DNA of 64,000 nucleotides, taken from the NCBI RefSeq assembly GCF_037971845.1, contig NZ_CP150227.1, forward strand, positions 2,232,001 to 2,296,000, written 5' to 3'. The stretch is from Paenibacillus sp. FSL R5-0766 (lineage in GTDB: Bacteria > Bacillota > Bacilli > Paenibacillales > Paenibacillaceae). The notes under the pieces were generated by a model. The model did not search any database and was not told the DNA's origin. It worked only from the letters and a program-made list of their open reading frames with translations. Shown in pieces: positions 42,364 through 50,615 of the stretch (the stretch's first letter is position 1; the number at the start of each line of letters is the position of its first letter). Position numbers and translations under genes: made by a program.

Positions 42364-42741
42364 ACCTATTTAAAACCCTTCGTAATACCTCAATGTTAGC
42401 GGAATTAAGGTTTTTATATGAAAGAAGGGATCAAGTTTGGGTATCATTCATGACAAAAACGTCATTATTGATTCGTTTAAGACGAATTTGGATAAATAAA
42501 TAGGTTTGTCATGAGTTAAAAGAACTATCCCGTTATGTAGAATTAGAGAGATTATATTCATTAAGTTGCATATATTGACAAAAATCGATTTTTTGCATAT
42601 TATCTGATTATCCAATCCACATATTGGATTAAAATTGATTTTATTATGCGATAAATACAAATAAAGGAGGTTCAGGGACGCGTATCATAAGTAAAGTAGA
42701 AGTGGAAGATTTATAAAAACGAACATAGGAGAGTGTTACAA
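42364..42741. other. Long leader of the pectate lyase gene with an orphan Shine-Dalgarno
   Basis: About 380 bases without a gene. The right half is AT-rich and carries likely promoters. At 42663-42670 AAAGGAGG is a perfect ribosome site with no start codon at a usable distance (no ATG, GTG or TTG within 20 bases); the true ribosome site is AGGAGA at 42727-42732. The left part holds promoter of the convergent riboswitch gene. Confidence 0.7.
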
Positions 42742-43695
42742 TTGAAAGCGAAGAAAATAATTACTTTTGTCCTGGCATGTACGATGGTGTTCTCAGCAGT
42801 TGGAATGGCAGTTCTCCCTGTAGGGACGGTATCTGCTGCGGATGCATCGGGTACGACAGCGAGTATTTCTGATATTTTGAAGAACCAGCTGCCCGATGGA
42901 GGTTGGAGAAAAGATTATAAACAGACAAGTGGAGAGTGGGCAAAGTCCACGATAGACAACAAGGCTACATACTCAGAAATTAGAAGATTGGCGAAGGAAT
43001 TTAAAAAGACGAATGATCCGCGATACTCCACAGCTGCAATCAAAGGAATTAACTTTTTGATCAACATGCAGTATTCAAACGGCGGATGGCCACAAGTCTA
43101 CCAAAGCTCCGGATATCACAAGCACATCACTTACAATGATGATGCCATGATTAATGTAATGATCATGCTGGATGAAGTAGCGGCACGCAAAGGTGATTTC
43201 TCGTTTATCGACAGCACACTTGCTAACCGCAGTAAAAACTCAGTTGCCAAAGGTGTGGAGGCGATTCTGAATACACAGGTCGTTTCAGGGGGTAAGCTGA
43301 CAGCATGGGGACAACAACATGATTCCAGTTCCCTTAAACCGGCGAGCGCAAGAATCTATGAAGTGCCATCGCTGACAGCTGGAGAGAGTGTAACGATTGT
43401 TAAATTTCTGAAAACCAGACCTGCTAACGCTAAAATTACCGCATCCATTAAAGGAGCGGAGGCTTGGTTTAACAAGGTGAAAATTACAGGTTACAAGTAT
43501 GAAAGAGCTAATGGAGATAGTAAAATTATCGCTGATTCCAAAGCTGCGCCAATCTGGGCTCGTTTCTACGAAGTGGGAACGGATAAACCGATCTTTATTG
43601 GTCGTGACGGGGTCGTTAAATACAAACTAAGTGATATTGATAAAGAAAGAAGAGGCGGTTATGCATGGTATGGCAACTGGCCTTCCAAGCTGTAA
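42742..43695 (+). CDS. Secreted pectate lyase (PL10 family)
   Basis: A 317-residue protein: signal peptide at residues 1-32 (ending GTVSAADA) and a PL10 (alpha/alpha toroid) catalytic domain. Family segments are LPDGGWRKDY, TIDNKATYSEIRRLAKEF, GINFLINMQYSNGGWPQVYQ, THNDDAMIN-like ITYNDDAMINVM, and the C-terminal RIYEVPSLTAGES and RFYEVGTDKPIFIGRDG with catalytic Arg/Asp. It cleaves polygalacturonate by beta-elimination. The start is TTG 42742 because AGGAGA is nine bases upstream. It ends at a terminator. Confidence 0.93.
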   Translation: MKAKKIITFVLACTMVFSAVGMAVLPVGTVSAADASGTTASISDILKNQLPDGGWRKDYKQTSGEWAKSTIDNKATYSEIRRLAKEFKKTNDPRYSTAAIKGINFLINMQYSNGGWPQVYQSSGYHKHITYNDDAMINVMIMLDEVAARKGDFSFIDSTLANRSKNSVAKGVEAILNTQVVSGGKLTAWGQQHDSSSLKPASARIYEVPSLTAGESVTIVKFLKTRPANAKITASIKGAEAWFNKVKITGYKYERANGDSKIIADSKAAPIWARFYEVGTDKPIFIGRDGVVKYKLSDIDKERRGGYAWYGNWPSKL

Positions 43696-43708
43696 TTTGT
43701 AGTTAAAG

Positions 43709-43751
43709 GTAAAGCCCGAATCGACATGGACGTCTGTTTCGGGCTTTATTG
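43709..43751 (+). terminator. Intrinsic terminator of the pectate lyase gene
   Basis: AAAGCCCGAA pairs with TTCGGGCTTT around a GC-containing loop, followed by T-rich sequence. Confidence 0.85.
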
Positions 43752-43766
43752 TTATTATTTTCAGTG

Positions 43767-43795
43767 TTGACATGATAGATTCCACATGATATATT
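43767..43795 (+). promoter_or_regulatory. Sigma-A promoter of tRNA-Leu
   Basis: TTGACA at 43767-43772 and TATATT at 43790-43795 with a 17-base spacer, about 32 bases before the mature tRNA. Confidence 0.85.
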
Positions 43796-43833
43796 ATCTC
43801 TTGTCGCCGATATTGATCACGGAGATACAATAT

Positions 43834-43918
<85 letters not shown>

Positions 43919-43921
43919 TCT

Positions 43922-43964
43922 AAAAAAAGACTCCTTAAGCTAACGCTTAAGGAGTCTTTTTTTG
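43922..43964 (+). terminator. Intrinsic terminator of tRNA-Leu
   Basis: AGACTCCTTAAGC pairs with GCTTAAGGAGTCT around TAAC, flanked by A and T runs. Confidence 0.92.
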
Positions 43965-44063
43965 CATTTTTTGATCTAACACTAACTTTAGATTTGAGTA
44001 TCCAAGAGGTTAGTGCTTAGCTGCACGTACAGCAAATGGTCTTCCATCAGCCATATGGAACGT

Positions 44064-45749
44064 TTATTGCGCTGCGGTAACATTAACGCTGTCAATATTC
44101 GGTCCTTCCGATCCAGTGGTGACCACTTTCAATGTATTGGTCCCCGTGTTCATGGGGACCTGAATTGTTTTTTCAACCCAAGTGGACCAGCTTCCCGTAG
44201 CTGGAAAGGGCTCGTTGCTGATGACTTTGGTTCCGTTAACAAAAATGTCGAGGTTCCGAGTGCCGCTTTCCAGCGCATAACGAAACTTTACGTTTTTGGT
44301 ACCTGTTGTCGTGTTATTAATGCCGTTCCATTGAATGGCCGAACCAGTCATCGCATTGAAGTTAACATACCCGGAGCCAGTATAACCGGGGTAGATTGTT
44401 TCAATGCCAGCTTCCGTAAGTGACGTTCCGGTCTCGGCTTCATACGTAGTGCCACTGCCTGTATTCCCGCCGCTATTTCCGCCAGTAACGTTGGCAACAA
44501 ACGTTGTTACGCTCTGAGGCGGGAGCTGTGCCGTGAAGGCTCCATTGGATACGGTAAGCGGGGTTCCGCTTGCCAGGTTTCGACTGCTGTCCGTAATCCA
44601 TGAGGACACAGTGGAGGCATTACCATTCTGCAGAACGAATTTTTGGCTTGTAACTGAAGTTCCGCGGTTAATTGCCACAACGACGACTTTGTTATCACCT
44701 TTATAGGCTGAGACAAATGTGTTTGTATCTGGATTTTTCGTTGCATCAACTCGCAGGTAGCCTGGACGAACGAATTTAGAGAAATGAGCCATATTATACC
44801 CGCGTTTGCTTATGGTACCGTCCTCTTTCATCGGACCATACTGTCTGCGGATGTACCACCACACATAGGCCTGGAAATCACCTTCTACCATGGCATTGTG
44901 CATGTGATAGGAAACGTCCAGTGCTTCAGGCCAGCGGTCTGCTGAGTTGTTATCACTGTTCGGAACATACACCTCAGTCATCCACAGTTCTTTACCGGCT
45001 CCTTTTTGCTTAAAGAGAGGGTAGGCAAAATTCGAAATCTGGGTTCCATACGTATGTGCTCCCAGAATGTCCATGTTGGCAAGTGCCTGCGGATCATTCA
45101 GGATTGGGTCGGATATGTTCTTTAAGTACTGGAAGGATTCAGGCGCCATGACTTTGGTACCTTGAATGGACCCGGCATTTTCTTTCATGAATCGAAGGAT
45201 CTCCTGTGGAGTCCACCAGGTCCAGTCATGAGCATAATCCGGTTCATTCTGCACAGAAATGGAATATAAATCTACGCCGTTATTTTTCATGTAGGTTACA
45301 AAGTCGTTCAGATGTTGCGCATAGGCGGCATATTTGTCGTATTTCAGACGTTTGGCATTTGTGTCCCCATTGTGGTTGAACGTTTCAACCATGCTGCTTG
45401 GAGGATTCCATGGGGATGCAAATACAATAGCACCCTTTTCGATAGCCCGTTTGGCTGTGGCAACTTCACGATACCAGTTATTAGAATCTGGATCGACGTA
45501 GATCCTGAGAATTGAGAAGCCTAACTGATTCTGATCATTACCAAAAGCAGTTTCACGTTGAGCGGGAGTCAGATCACCAATCCAGGCAGGAAGGTTAATG
45601 CCCCCAAAGCCCTTGATCAGCTGTTTTTCCGAGGACAAATTAATGTTGGCATCGCTGGCTGCTGACACATGTGTCGGGGTTAACATCAAAGGCAGGGCTG
45701 TTAAACAGGCCAAAAGAACATTAATCGTCTTTTTTAGTTTGAATTTCAC
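44064..45749 (-). CDS. xynC: Secreted glucuronoxylanase (GH30 subfamily 8) with a carbohydrate-binding module
   Basis: A 561-residue enzyme cutting glucuronoxylan beside methylglucuronic acid branches. Signal peptide at residues 1-28, then the GH30 barrel and beta-sandwich to about residue 415: the acid/base Glu in VQNEPDYAHDWTWW, the nucleophile Glu in ELWMTEVYVPN, and SNNWYREVATA. A Gly/Ser/Asn linker (GGNSGGNTGSG) leads to a C-terminal CBM6/CBM35-like module of about 125 residues. GTG 45749 follows GAGGAGG by nine bases; ATG 45758 is too close to it. A cre site lies upstream. Confidence 0.92.
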   Translation of the reverse strand: MKFKLKKTINVLLACLTALPLMLTPTHVSAASDANINLSSEKQLIKGFGGINLPAWIGDLTPAQRETAFGNDQNQLGFSILRIYVDPDSNNWYREVATAKRAIEKGAIVFASPWNPPSSMVETFNHNGDTNAKRLKYDKYAAYAQHLNDFVTYMKNNGVDLYSISVQNEPDYAHDWTWWTPQEILRFMKENAGSIQGTKVMAPESFQYLKNISDPILNDPQALANMDILGAHTYGTQISNFAYPLFKQKGAGKELWMTEVYVPNSDNNSADRWPEALDVSYHMHNAMVEGDFQAYVWWYIRRQYGPMKEDGTISKRGYNMAHFSKFVRPGYLRVDATKNPDTNTFVSAYKGDNKVVVVAINRGTSVTSQKFVLQNGNASTVSSWITDSSRNLASGTPLTVSNGAFTAQLPPQSVTTFVANVTGGNSGGNTGSGTTYEAETGTSLTEAGIETIYPGYTGSGYVNFNAMTGSAIQWNGINNTTTGTKNVKFRYALESGTRNLDIFVNGTKVISNEPFPATGSWSTWVEKTIQVPMNTGTNTLKVVTTGSEGPNIDSVNVTAAQ

Positions 45750-45843
45750 TACTTTCATCCTCCTCGATAATGGTAAATGGTTACATAGAGAAACCGCGAC
45801 CAGGGATAACAAACAAAAATCGGATTTTCTGGCATTTATTTTA

Positions 45844-45857
45844 TGTAAACCCTTTCA
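45844..45857 (-). promoter_or_regulatory. Candidate cre (CcpA) site upstream of xynC
   Basis: TGAAAGGGTTTACA on the minus strand matches the CcpA consensus TGAAARCGYTTWCA in 13 of 14 positions. It lies about 95 bases before the start codon, placed for carbon catabolite repression of the xylanase. Confidence 0.6.
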
Positions 45858-46166
45858 AAACCTCCTTCCATAAATCATAGGAATGAAATGAAGCACATAA
45901 CCTCTTTCATTTGTTGATTCTACTAAATAATTCCTAAACTGAAAACCTGACAAATTACAGTATTTTTTCTAATTAATCTCTATTCTCTAACTGTTCAATG
46001 ACAGTTCCTGTCTGAATGCAAAGGAGAAAAACTGGCATGATGGGGATCTTCGTTTGAGATAGAGGTCTCCAATGGCGGGGATATTATTATAAAGGAAGGC
46101 TTTGGCTTACATATTCCTCCCTTCATTATCAAACAATGAGATCACAGAAGTTACGGGGAGGGAATC

Positions 46167-47006
46167 ATGATGAAGGAAAAGAGAAAGAATTATCGATTCA
46201 TTGCAGGTACCATGGCATTTTTCATTATGTTTTACGCAGGCATATCGGCAGGAGGGCATACAGCGGCAGCTTCAGAGTCCACATCGAATCACAAACGGTT
46301 AGCGATTATCATCGATGATGTTGGTAATGACATGAAGGGTACGGCAGAGATCCTGGCGATGCCAGTTAAACTAACGGTAGCGGTCATGCCTTTTTTGCCA
46401 ACAACGAAGAAAGATGCGATAGCTGCACATGAAAAGGGGATGGATGTGATTGTGCACATGCCCATGGAACCCAAGAAAGGACGACCTGAATGGCTGGGCC
46501 CGGGTGCAATCACATCCAATCTAACAGATGAAGAAGTCCGCTCACGCGTGGAGAAAGCGATTGATGATGTGCCCCACGCCATTGGCATGAACAATCATAT
46601 GGGTTCCAAAATTACTTCGGATAAACGCATCATGTCCATTGTGCTCGATGTATGCAAGGAGTGGGGCCTCTTCTTTGTAGACAGCCGTACGAACTTTCGC
46701 TCCGTAGTGGGGGAACTGGCCGTATCCAAAAATATGCCACCTGTAGGTAATGACATTTTCCTGGATGATCAAAACTCCAAGCAACACATTCGCAAACAAC
46801 TGGATCTGGCTGCTCAGCGTGCGATCGATAAGAACATCTGTGTTGTCATTGGTCATGTCGGTCATTCGGGGATGAACACATCCGCAGTAATTCGTGAATC
46901 CGTCTCCCATCTGCAAAATCAGGTTCAATTTGTAGGAATCGGTGATCTGGTTCGAGAAGTGTGGCAATGGCATTCTGCTCCTACACTACCGACAGATAAT
47001 AAATAA
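46167..47006 (+). CDS. YibQ-like divergent polysaccharide deacetylase
   Basis: A 279-residue secreted protein: a signal peptide or anchor at residues 9-35, then the YibQ/DUF610 deacetylase-like domain. The metal-site motifs of the divergent family are IIIDDVGND (about residue 45), VAVMPFL, NNHMGS and GHVGHSGM. It is expected to act on an extracytoplasmic sugar polymer; the exact role in Gram-positives is not known. ATG 46167 is preceded by GGGAGGGAATC. Its last 26 bases overlap the convergent amidase gene at 46981-47006, so the two mRNAs are complementary at their ends. Confidence 0.85.
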   Translation: MMKEKRKNYRFIAGTMAFFIMFYAGISAGGHTAAASESTSNHKRLAIIIDDVGNDMKGTAEILAMPVKLTVAVMPFLPTTKKDAIAAHEKGMDVIVHMPMEPKKGRPEWLGPGAITSNLTDEEVRSRVEKAIDDVPHAIGMNNHMGSKITSDKRIMSIVLDVCKEWGLFFVDSRTNFRSVVGELAVSKNMPPVGNDIFLDDQNSKQHIRKQLDLAAQRAIDKNICVVIGHVGHSGMNTSAVIRESVSHLQNQVQFVGIGDLVREVWQWHSAPTLPTDNK

Positions 47007-47724
47007 TGCCATTGGCAATGGACTGGGCGATTCGTTTTTGCTCAGCGGGGTCATTCATTCTGGCTCGATCTGTCGCATTGCTCAAAAATCCGGTTTCGAC
47101 GATGACGGCAGGTTGTTTCACGTAATTCAATATATAAAAGGGCTTGCCCCATACGACCCCGTGCTCTGTTCCGTACAACTTGTTCATGGCATCCTGAATG
47201 GATTGGGCCAGCAAATAACTCCTGCCTTCCTTCTGGTGCAGTACCACCGGGCCGTGTACATTTGATCGGGGACTCCAGTTCGCATGAATGCTGACCACGA
47301 TATCTGTACTTACTTCTTCGCTAAGGCTTTTACGTTGGGCAAGATCTCTGGTATGACGGGAGCGGCTGTTCAGCCAGCGGTTCTCATCACTAAGTGCATA
47401 ATCACCAAGTCGATTGATGATAACGGCATAACCTTTGCTGCGAAGCAGCAGATAGACCTTTTGGCTAATGGCCAGGTTGATATCTTTTTCCAGCACACCT
47501 TGGGCTGACGTACCACCGTCAATACCGCCATGGCCTACATCGAGCAGGATAACCGGTGCTGCAAAGGCATGATGACTTGAGCGATATGCATCTCCATCGG
47601 TCACTGGTAGCATGGATGGACTGTTCTGGGACGGGCCTGCTTTTCCATAAGCCACATGGGGCAGCATGAGAAGGCAATGGAAGCTGATTAGCAAGGCTAC
47701 CGAAGCGGTCAGCAGCTTATACAT
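46981..47724 (-). CDS. N-acetylmuramoyl-L-alanine amidase (Amidase_3, CwlD-like)
   Basis: A 247-residue secreted enzyme removing stem peptides from peptidoglycan. Signal peptide at residues 1-27, catalytic domain at about 57-247: ILLDVGHGGIDGGTS (first zinc His), a Glu in LEKDINLAIS (zinc), SIHANWS (second His) and PAVIVETGFLSN (catalytic Glu). The architecture and length resemble CwlD, which acts in the spore cortex, but no germination partner (gerD) is adjacent. ATG 47724 is 11 bases after GGAG; the GTG at 47736 is too close. It overlaps yibQ-like by 26 bases convergently. Confidence 0.92.
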   Translation of the reverse strand: MYKLLTASVALLISFHCLLMLPHVAYGKAGPSQNSPSMLPVTDGDAYRSSHHAFAAPVILLDVGHGGIDGGTSAQGVLEKDINLAISQKVYLLLRSKGYAVIINRLGDYALSDENRWLNSRSRHTRDLAQRKSLSEEVSTDIVVSIHANWSPRSNVHGPVVLHQKEGRSYLLAQSIQDAMNKLYGTEHGVVWGKPFYILNYVKQPAVIVETGFLSNATDRARMNDPAEQKRIAQSIANGIIYYLSVV

Positions 47725-47918
47725 GGGAATACACACTCCTTCATGGAATAGGTATCGAATTTCAGATTAGTGACTCGATGGATACCTTTGGCATTAGACT
47801 GTGCATTCTGAGGGTTTTCATACTTCTTTCAATAAAAAATGTTTAACCAGTCCACATCCTGCACACAATAGAACTATCGTAAGCTCCGCAAATGTGCAGG
47901 AGCGAAGGAGGCAGAATT

Positions 47919-48137
47919 ATGGCCAAAAGTGATGAGTTGGTAAAATACATTACGCAGCGTGTTGTTCATTATATCGATACACCGAAGGATGAGCGGAAAG
48001 GTCGCACCAAAAGGAAAGAGCCGTGGGCGATGAAGTGGTTTGGTATGATCCCTTTCGCTGTATCCCTGTGGGTGGGGAAAAAGGAAAAAGAATTCGATAC
48101 AAAGTCTCATAAACGAAGTTCTTCGGGCGAAGGGTGA
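47919..48137 (+). CDS. yqzE: YqzE family small protein
   Basis: A 72-residue protein matching YqzE of Bacillus, whose gene follows the comG operon. The N-terminal KYITQRVVHYIDTPKDERKG is the conserved signature, followed by a single hydrophobic stretch (about residues 39-52) and a basic C-terminus. It is likely a membrane-associated peptide of unknown function. ATG 47919 follows GAAGGAGG. comG genes are absent here, so it has been relocated relative to Bacillus. Confidence 0.85.
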   Translation: MAKSDELVKYITQRVVHYIDTPKDERKGRTKRKEPWAMKWFGMIPFAVSLWVGKKEKEFDTKSHKRSSSGEG

Positions 48138-48173
48138 CCATAGCTTACCTATTTCACTAATGTAAAACCAAAA

Positions 48174-48208
48174 GACGCAATCCCTTAATATAATGGGAAG
48201 GCGTCTTA
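48174..48208. terminator. Bidirectional intrinsic terminator
   Basis: AAGACGC...TCCC pairs with GGGA...GCGTCTT; T-rich tail at 48209-48218 and A-rich side at 48165-48173. It lies between convergent genes. Confidence 0.8.
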
Positions 48209-48257
48209 TTTGTTATTTTACAGGTTATCTGACTGTATCTTAAGAATTTGCTGATGA

Positions 48258-49265
48258 TTAAGGATTTACGATGTAAAAATGGCCATCTTGCTGCAATGTG
48301 CTCAAAGGGACAAATCGTTGAATGGATGATTTTCCACCTAGCGCTACATATAGAATAGACTCTGCTTCCTGATCAGTATGCCACAGCTGATAACCGCTAA
48401 CAGGTAGAGGACCGCCATATACAACGTTACGATCACCCGCTGAGAAAACAATCTCTTGATTCTCCCCGTGTTGTATCACATCTTTTGCCCGGTCGGCATC
48501 AACAGGCTTGGAGGTAATCCACAACAGATTGTCAGTCGGATTGAAGACGGGTCGGAGATGAAGTGGGTCGACTGATGAAGATGGTGTTGTGGATAAATCA
48601 GTTATGCTGACAGAGGTCTGTTTGGAATCAGCCTCCAGCAGGTTCAGGAACTCTGACGGTAGTACATCTCCGTTCGTAGCATCAATATAAAGTGCAGGAT
48701 GGTTAGGTTGTTCCACTTTCCAATAAGCCAGCAGGGGAAGAGCATAACCAAGATGAAGCTCTCCTCCGCCAGCAAGTAATGCCTCAAGGTTCACATGTTG
48801 TCGATCCAAGGCTTGTCCAAGAAGTTCATTGTTGTATGGTGACTGTTCTCCATGACCATACTCACTAAGCATCATCTGACCCTGCTCTGTGACTGTAATA
48901 ATCATATATCCGATCGGTTTGCCTTCAAACTCAGCTTGAACGAGCCAACTATGTGTACCCGGACCCAGAGGGTAGAAGTTCAGGTCGGCGTTCTTCCAAT
49001 GCGCTTCGGTATCAACTGAGCCAAGTAAAACAGCTTGTTGCTCTGCAAACCGTTGTACTGCAGCGGGAGCTAATTTGTCATTCTCAACGGCAAGATGTTT
49101 GGGACTATACTCTGTTGGTGATGCAGGAGCTAGTGAAGACGTTTCTTGTTCCTCTGCATGGGCTATCGACCAAAAAGAGAATAGGGCAAGACAACTGAGC
49201 AAGCCCAAGGTTATACAGGTTGTTTTCCGAGCGTTGTTCCAACACATATGAAAGAATCGTTTCAA
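48258..49265 (-). CDS. Secreted protein of unknown function
   Basis: A 335-residue protein. A signal peptide spans residues 1-38 (ending SIAHAEE), so it is exported. The middle (about residues 85-205) has a PepSY/YcdB-like alternation of strands and helices, and the C-terminal third has short beta strands (ILYVALGGKSS, GHFYIVNP). I do not recognise a domain with confidence. The TTG at 49265 follows AGGTG. It stands alone between two terminators, upstream of the yqhG operon on the same strand. Confidence 0.72.
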   Translation of the reverse strand: MKRFFHMCWNNARKTTCITLGLLSCLALFSFWSIAHAEEQETSSLAPASPTEYSPKHLAVENDKLAPAAVQRFAEQQAVLLGSVDTEAHWKNADLNFYPLGPGTHSWLVQAEFEGKPIGYMIITVTEQGQMMLSEYGHGEQSPYNNELLGQALDRQHVNLEALLAGGGELHLGYALPLLAYWKVEQPNHPALYIDATNGDVLPSEFLNLLEADSKQTSVSITDLSTTPSSSVDPLHLRPVFNPTDNLLWITSKPVDADRAKDVIQHGENQEIVFSAGDRNVVYGGPLPVSGYQLWHTDQEAESILYVALGGKSSIQRFVPLSTLQQDGHFYIVNP

Positions 49266-49375
49266 ATTTACACCTACTTTTCATTTATCCGTTACCTGAG
49301 CGGGTCCTAGTTTCATTCTAGGGGACAGGCTATGCAAAGGTTGCCGCAACCTGTCGGGCAGCCGATCATGAATAA

Positions 49376-49412
49376 ACACTACTTTTGCCAGCATTTGCAG
49401 GAAAAGTAGTGT
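49376..49412 (-). terminator. Intrinsic terminator of the yqhH-yqhG operon
   Basis: ACACTACTTTT pairs with AAAAGTAGTGT around CCTGCAAATGCTGG, and the minus-strand tail is TTTATT. It lies just after the yqhG stop at 49419. Confidence 0.82.
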
Positions 49413-49418
49413 CTTCGT

Positions 49419-50612
49419 CTATCTTAAGTGAAACATGCCGCTGCTAATGGCAGTCACTTTCACTTTGGGTTCATATTGCCAGATCATCTCGGTACGGCGT
49501 GTCTCATACTGCAATTTCATAGCTTCACGATCTATTACCGCCTGTTTTGTTTTCTCTTCTTCGGCATCTGCCTCGGAGTCGATCGGTACTGCGACTTCTG
49601 CCGCCAGTTCTACATCTGCTTCAATGGGTTTAGCGTTAGTTATATCTAGAACTTTTTTCAGTTTTACAGGTGGCGTGCGGTTAGAATGGACATTCTCCGT
49701 GTCTGAGGTTATCTTACCTGATGATTCTACCTCAGGCGTATCTTCTCGGAGTACCGCTTCATAGTAGGTGTCCAACACGTCCAGCTCCAGATCAAGCCGC
49801 TCTTGGGCTTTCTCGGCCCAGCTATAATCGAGTTCCAGCAAGCGGTTTGTCAAATGAGATTCCAGAGCAGCTCCGGCGTCAAAAATCGAAACTTTGGCTG
49901 TCTGCACATGCATGTTCTCCGCAAGTCTCGGACTGAGGTCACGTCGGTTTAGCTTGGTGCCGAATTTTTCTATAATTTCGCCCGAGCGAAGGGAGATGCC
50001 GAGAAAATGCAATTCCTCCCGTTTCAAATCACAGGCGAATTCCACCTTGAAACAGACACCAAGCCAAGGCTCATATACGGCTGGCGCTGTAGCCCGCAAT
50101 TGCCGTTTGGCAGCCTGTTCGAACAGGTTCACGAAGGCACCGCCTTCACGGGCAGCGCCGAAAATCTGCTGGAGTCTGCGACTGCCGTACACCACTTCTT
50201 CACGTAATATTCGTCCTGGCCCCAGCTGTGGCAGTGATGGCGTAATACCGAAGTAACGGCCTAGAATAGTTTCTTTTGGTGGCTCGCCTTGAGGACTGCC
50301 GTTGGTTATGCCATTCGTTTCAGCAGGGTTAGGCACAACAGGAGGTGATGCTTGCGCAGCTTTGGCTTCTGCTGCTTCAATGGCCTGCTGATAACTGTCA
50401 GGATCAAATATAAATGTAAAGGACATCGTCTCAGCCGGTGCTCCGGTTCGTTCCACGAACCCCCAATAATAGGGGCGATTGGTCAACGCTTTGTCCGCCT
50501 CAGGCGAGAGTTTCACTGTAACATGGGCAGGGGAACGTTCCATAATCTGACAATCGAGTGCTTCCAGATAGGTGAGAACATATGCCTGCACTTCATGGGG
50601 AGACATGGTCAT
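49419..50612 (-). CDS. yqhG: YqhG family protein
   Basis: A 397-residue protein resembling Bacillus YqhG. The N-terminus (MSPHEVQAYVLTYLEALDCQI) and the NRPYYWGFVERTG and SRRLQQIFGAAREGGAFVNLFE segments are the conserved parts; the middle is a low-complexity Pro/Asn linker and the C-terminus (about 260-397) is charged and coiled-coil-like. Its function is unknown. ATG 50612 is only 3 bases after the helicase stop, so both proteins are probably translated from one mRNA in a fixed ratio, as in Bacillus. Confidence 0.85.
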   Translation of the reverse strand: MTMSPHEVQAYVLTYLEALDCQIMERSPAHVTVKLSPEADKALTNRPYYWGFVERTGAPAETMSFTFIFDPDSYQQAIEAAEAKAAQASPPVVPNPAETNGITNGSPQGEPPKETILGRYFGITPSLPQLGPGRILREEVVYGSRRLQQIFGAAREGGAFVNLFEQAAKRQLRATAPAVYEPWLGVCFKVEFACDLKREELHFLGISLRSGEIIEKFGTKLNRRDLSPRLAENMHVQTAKVSIFDAGAALESHLTNRLLELDYSWAEKAQERLDLELDVLDTYYEAVLREDTPEVESSGKITSDTENVHSNRTPPVKLKKVLDITNAKPIEADVELAAEVAVPIDSEADAEEEKTKQAVIDREAMKLQYETRRTEMIWQYEPKVKVTAISSGMFHLR

Positions 50613-50615
50613 GAG

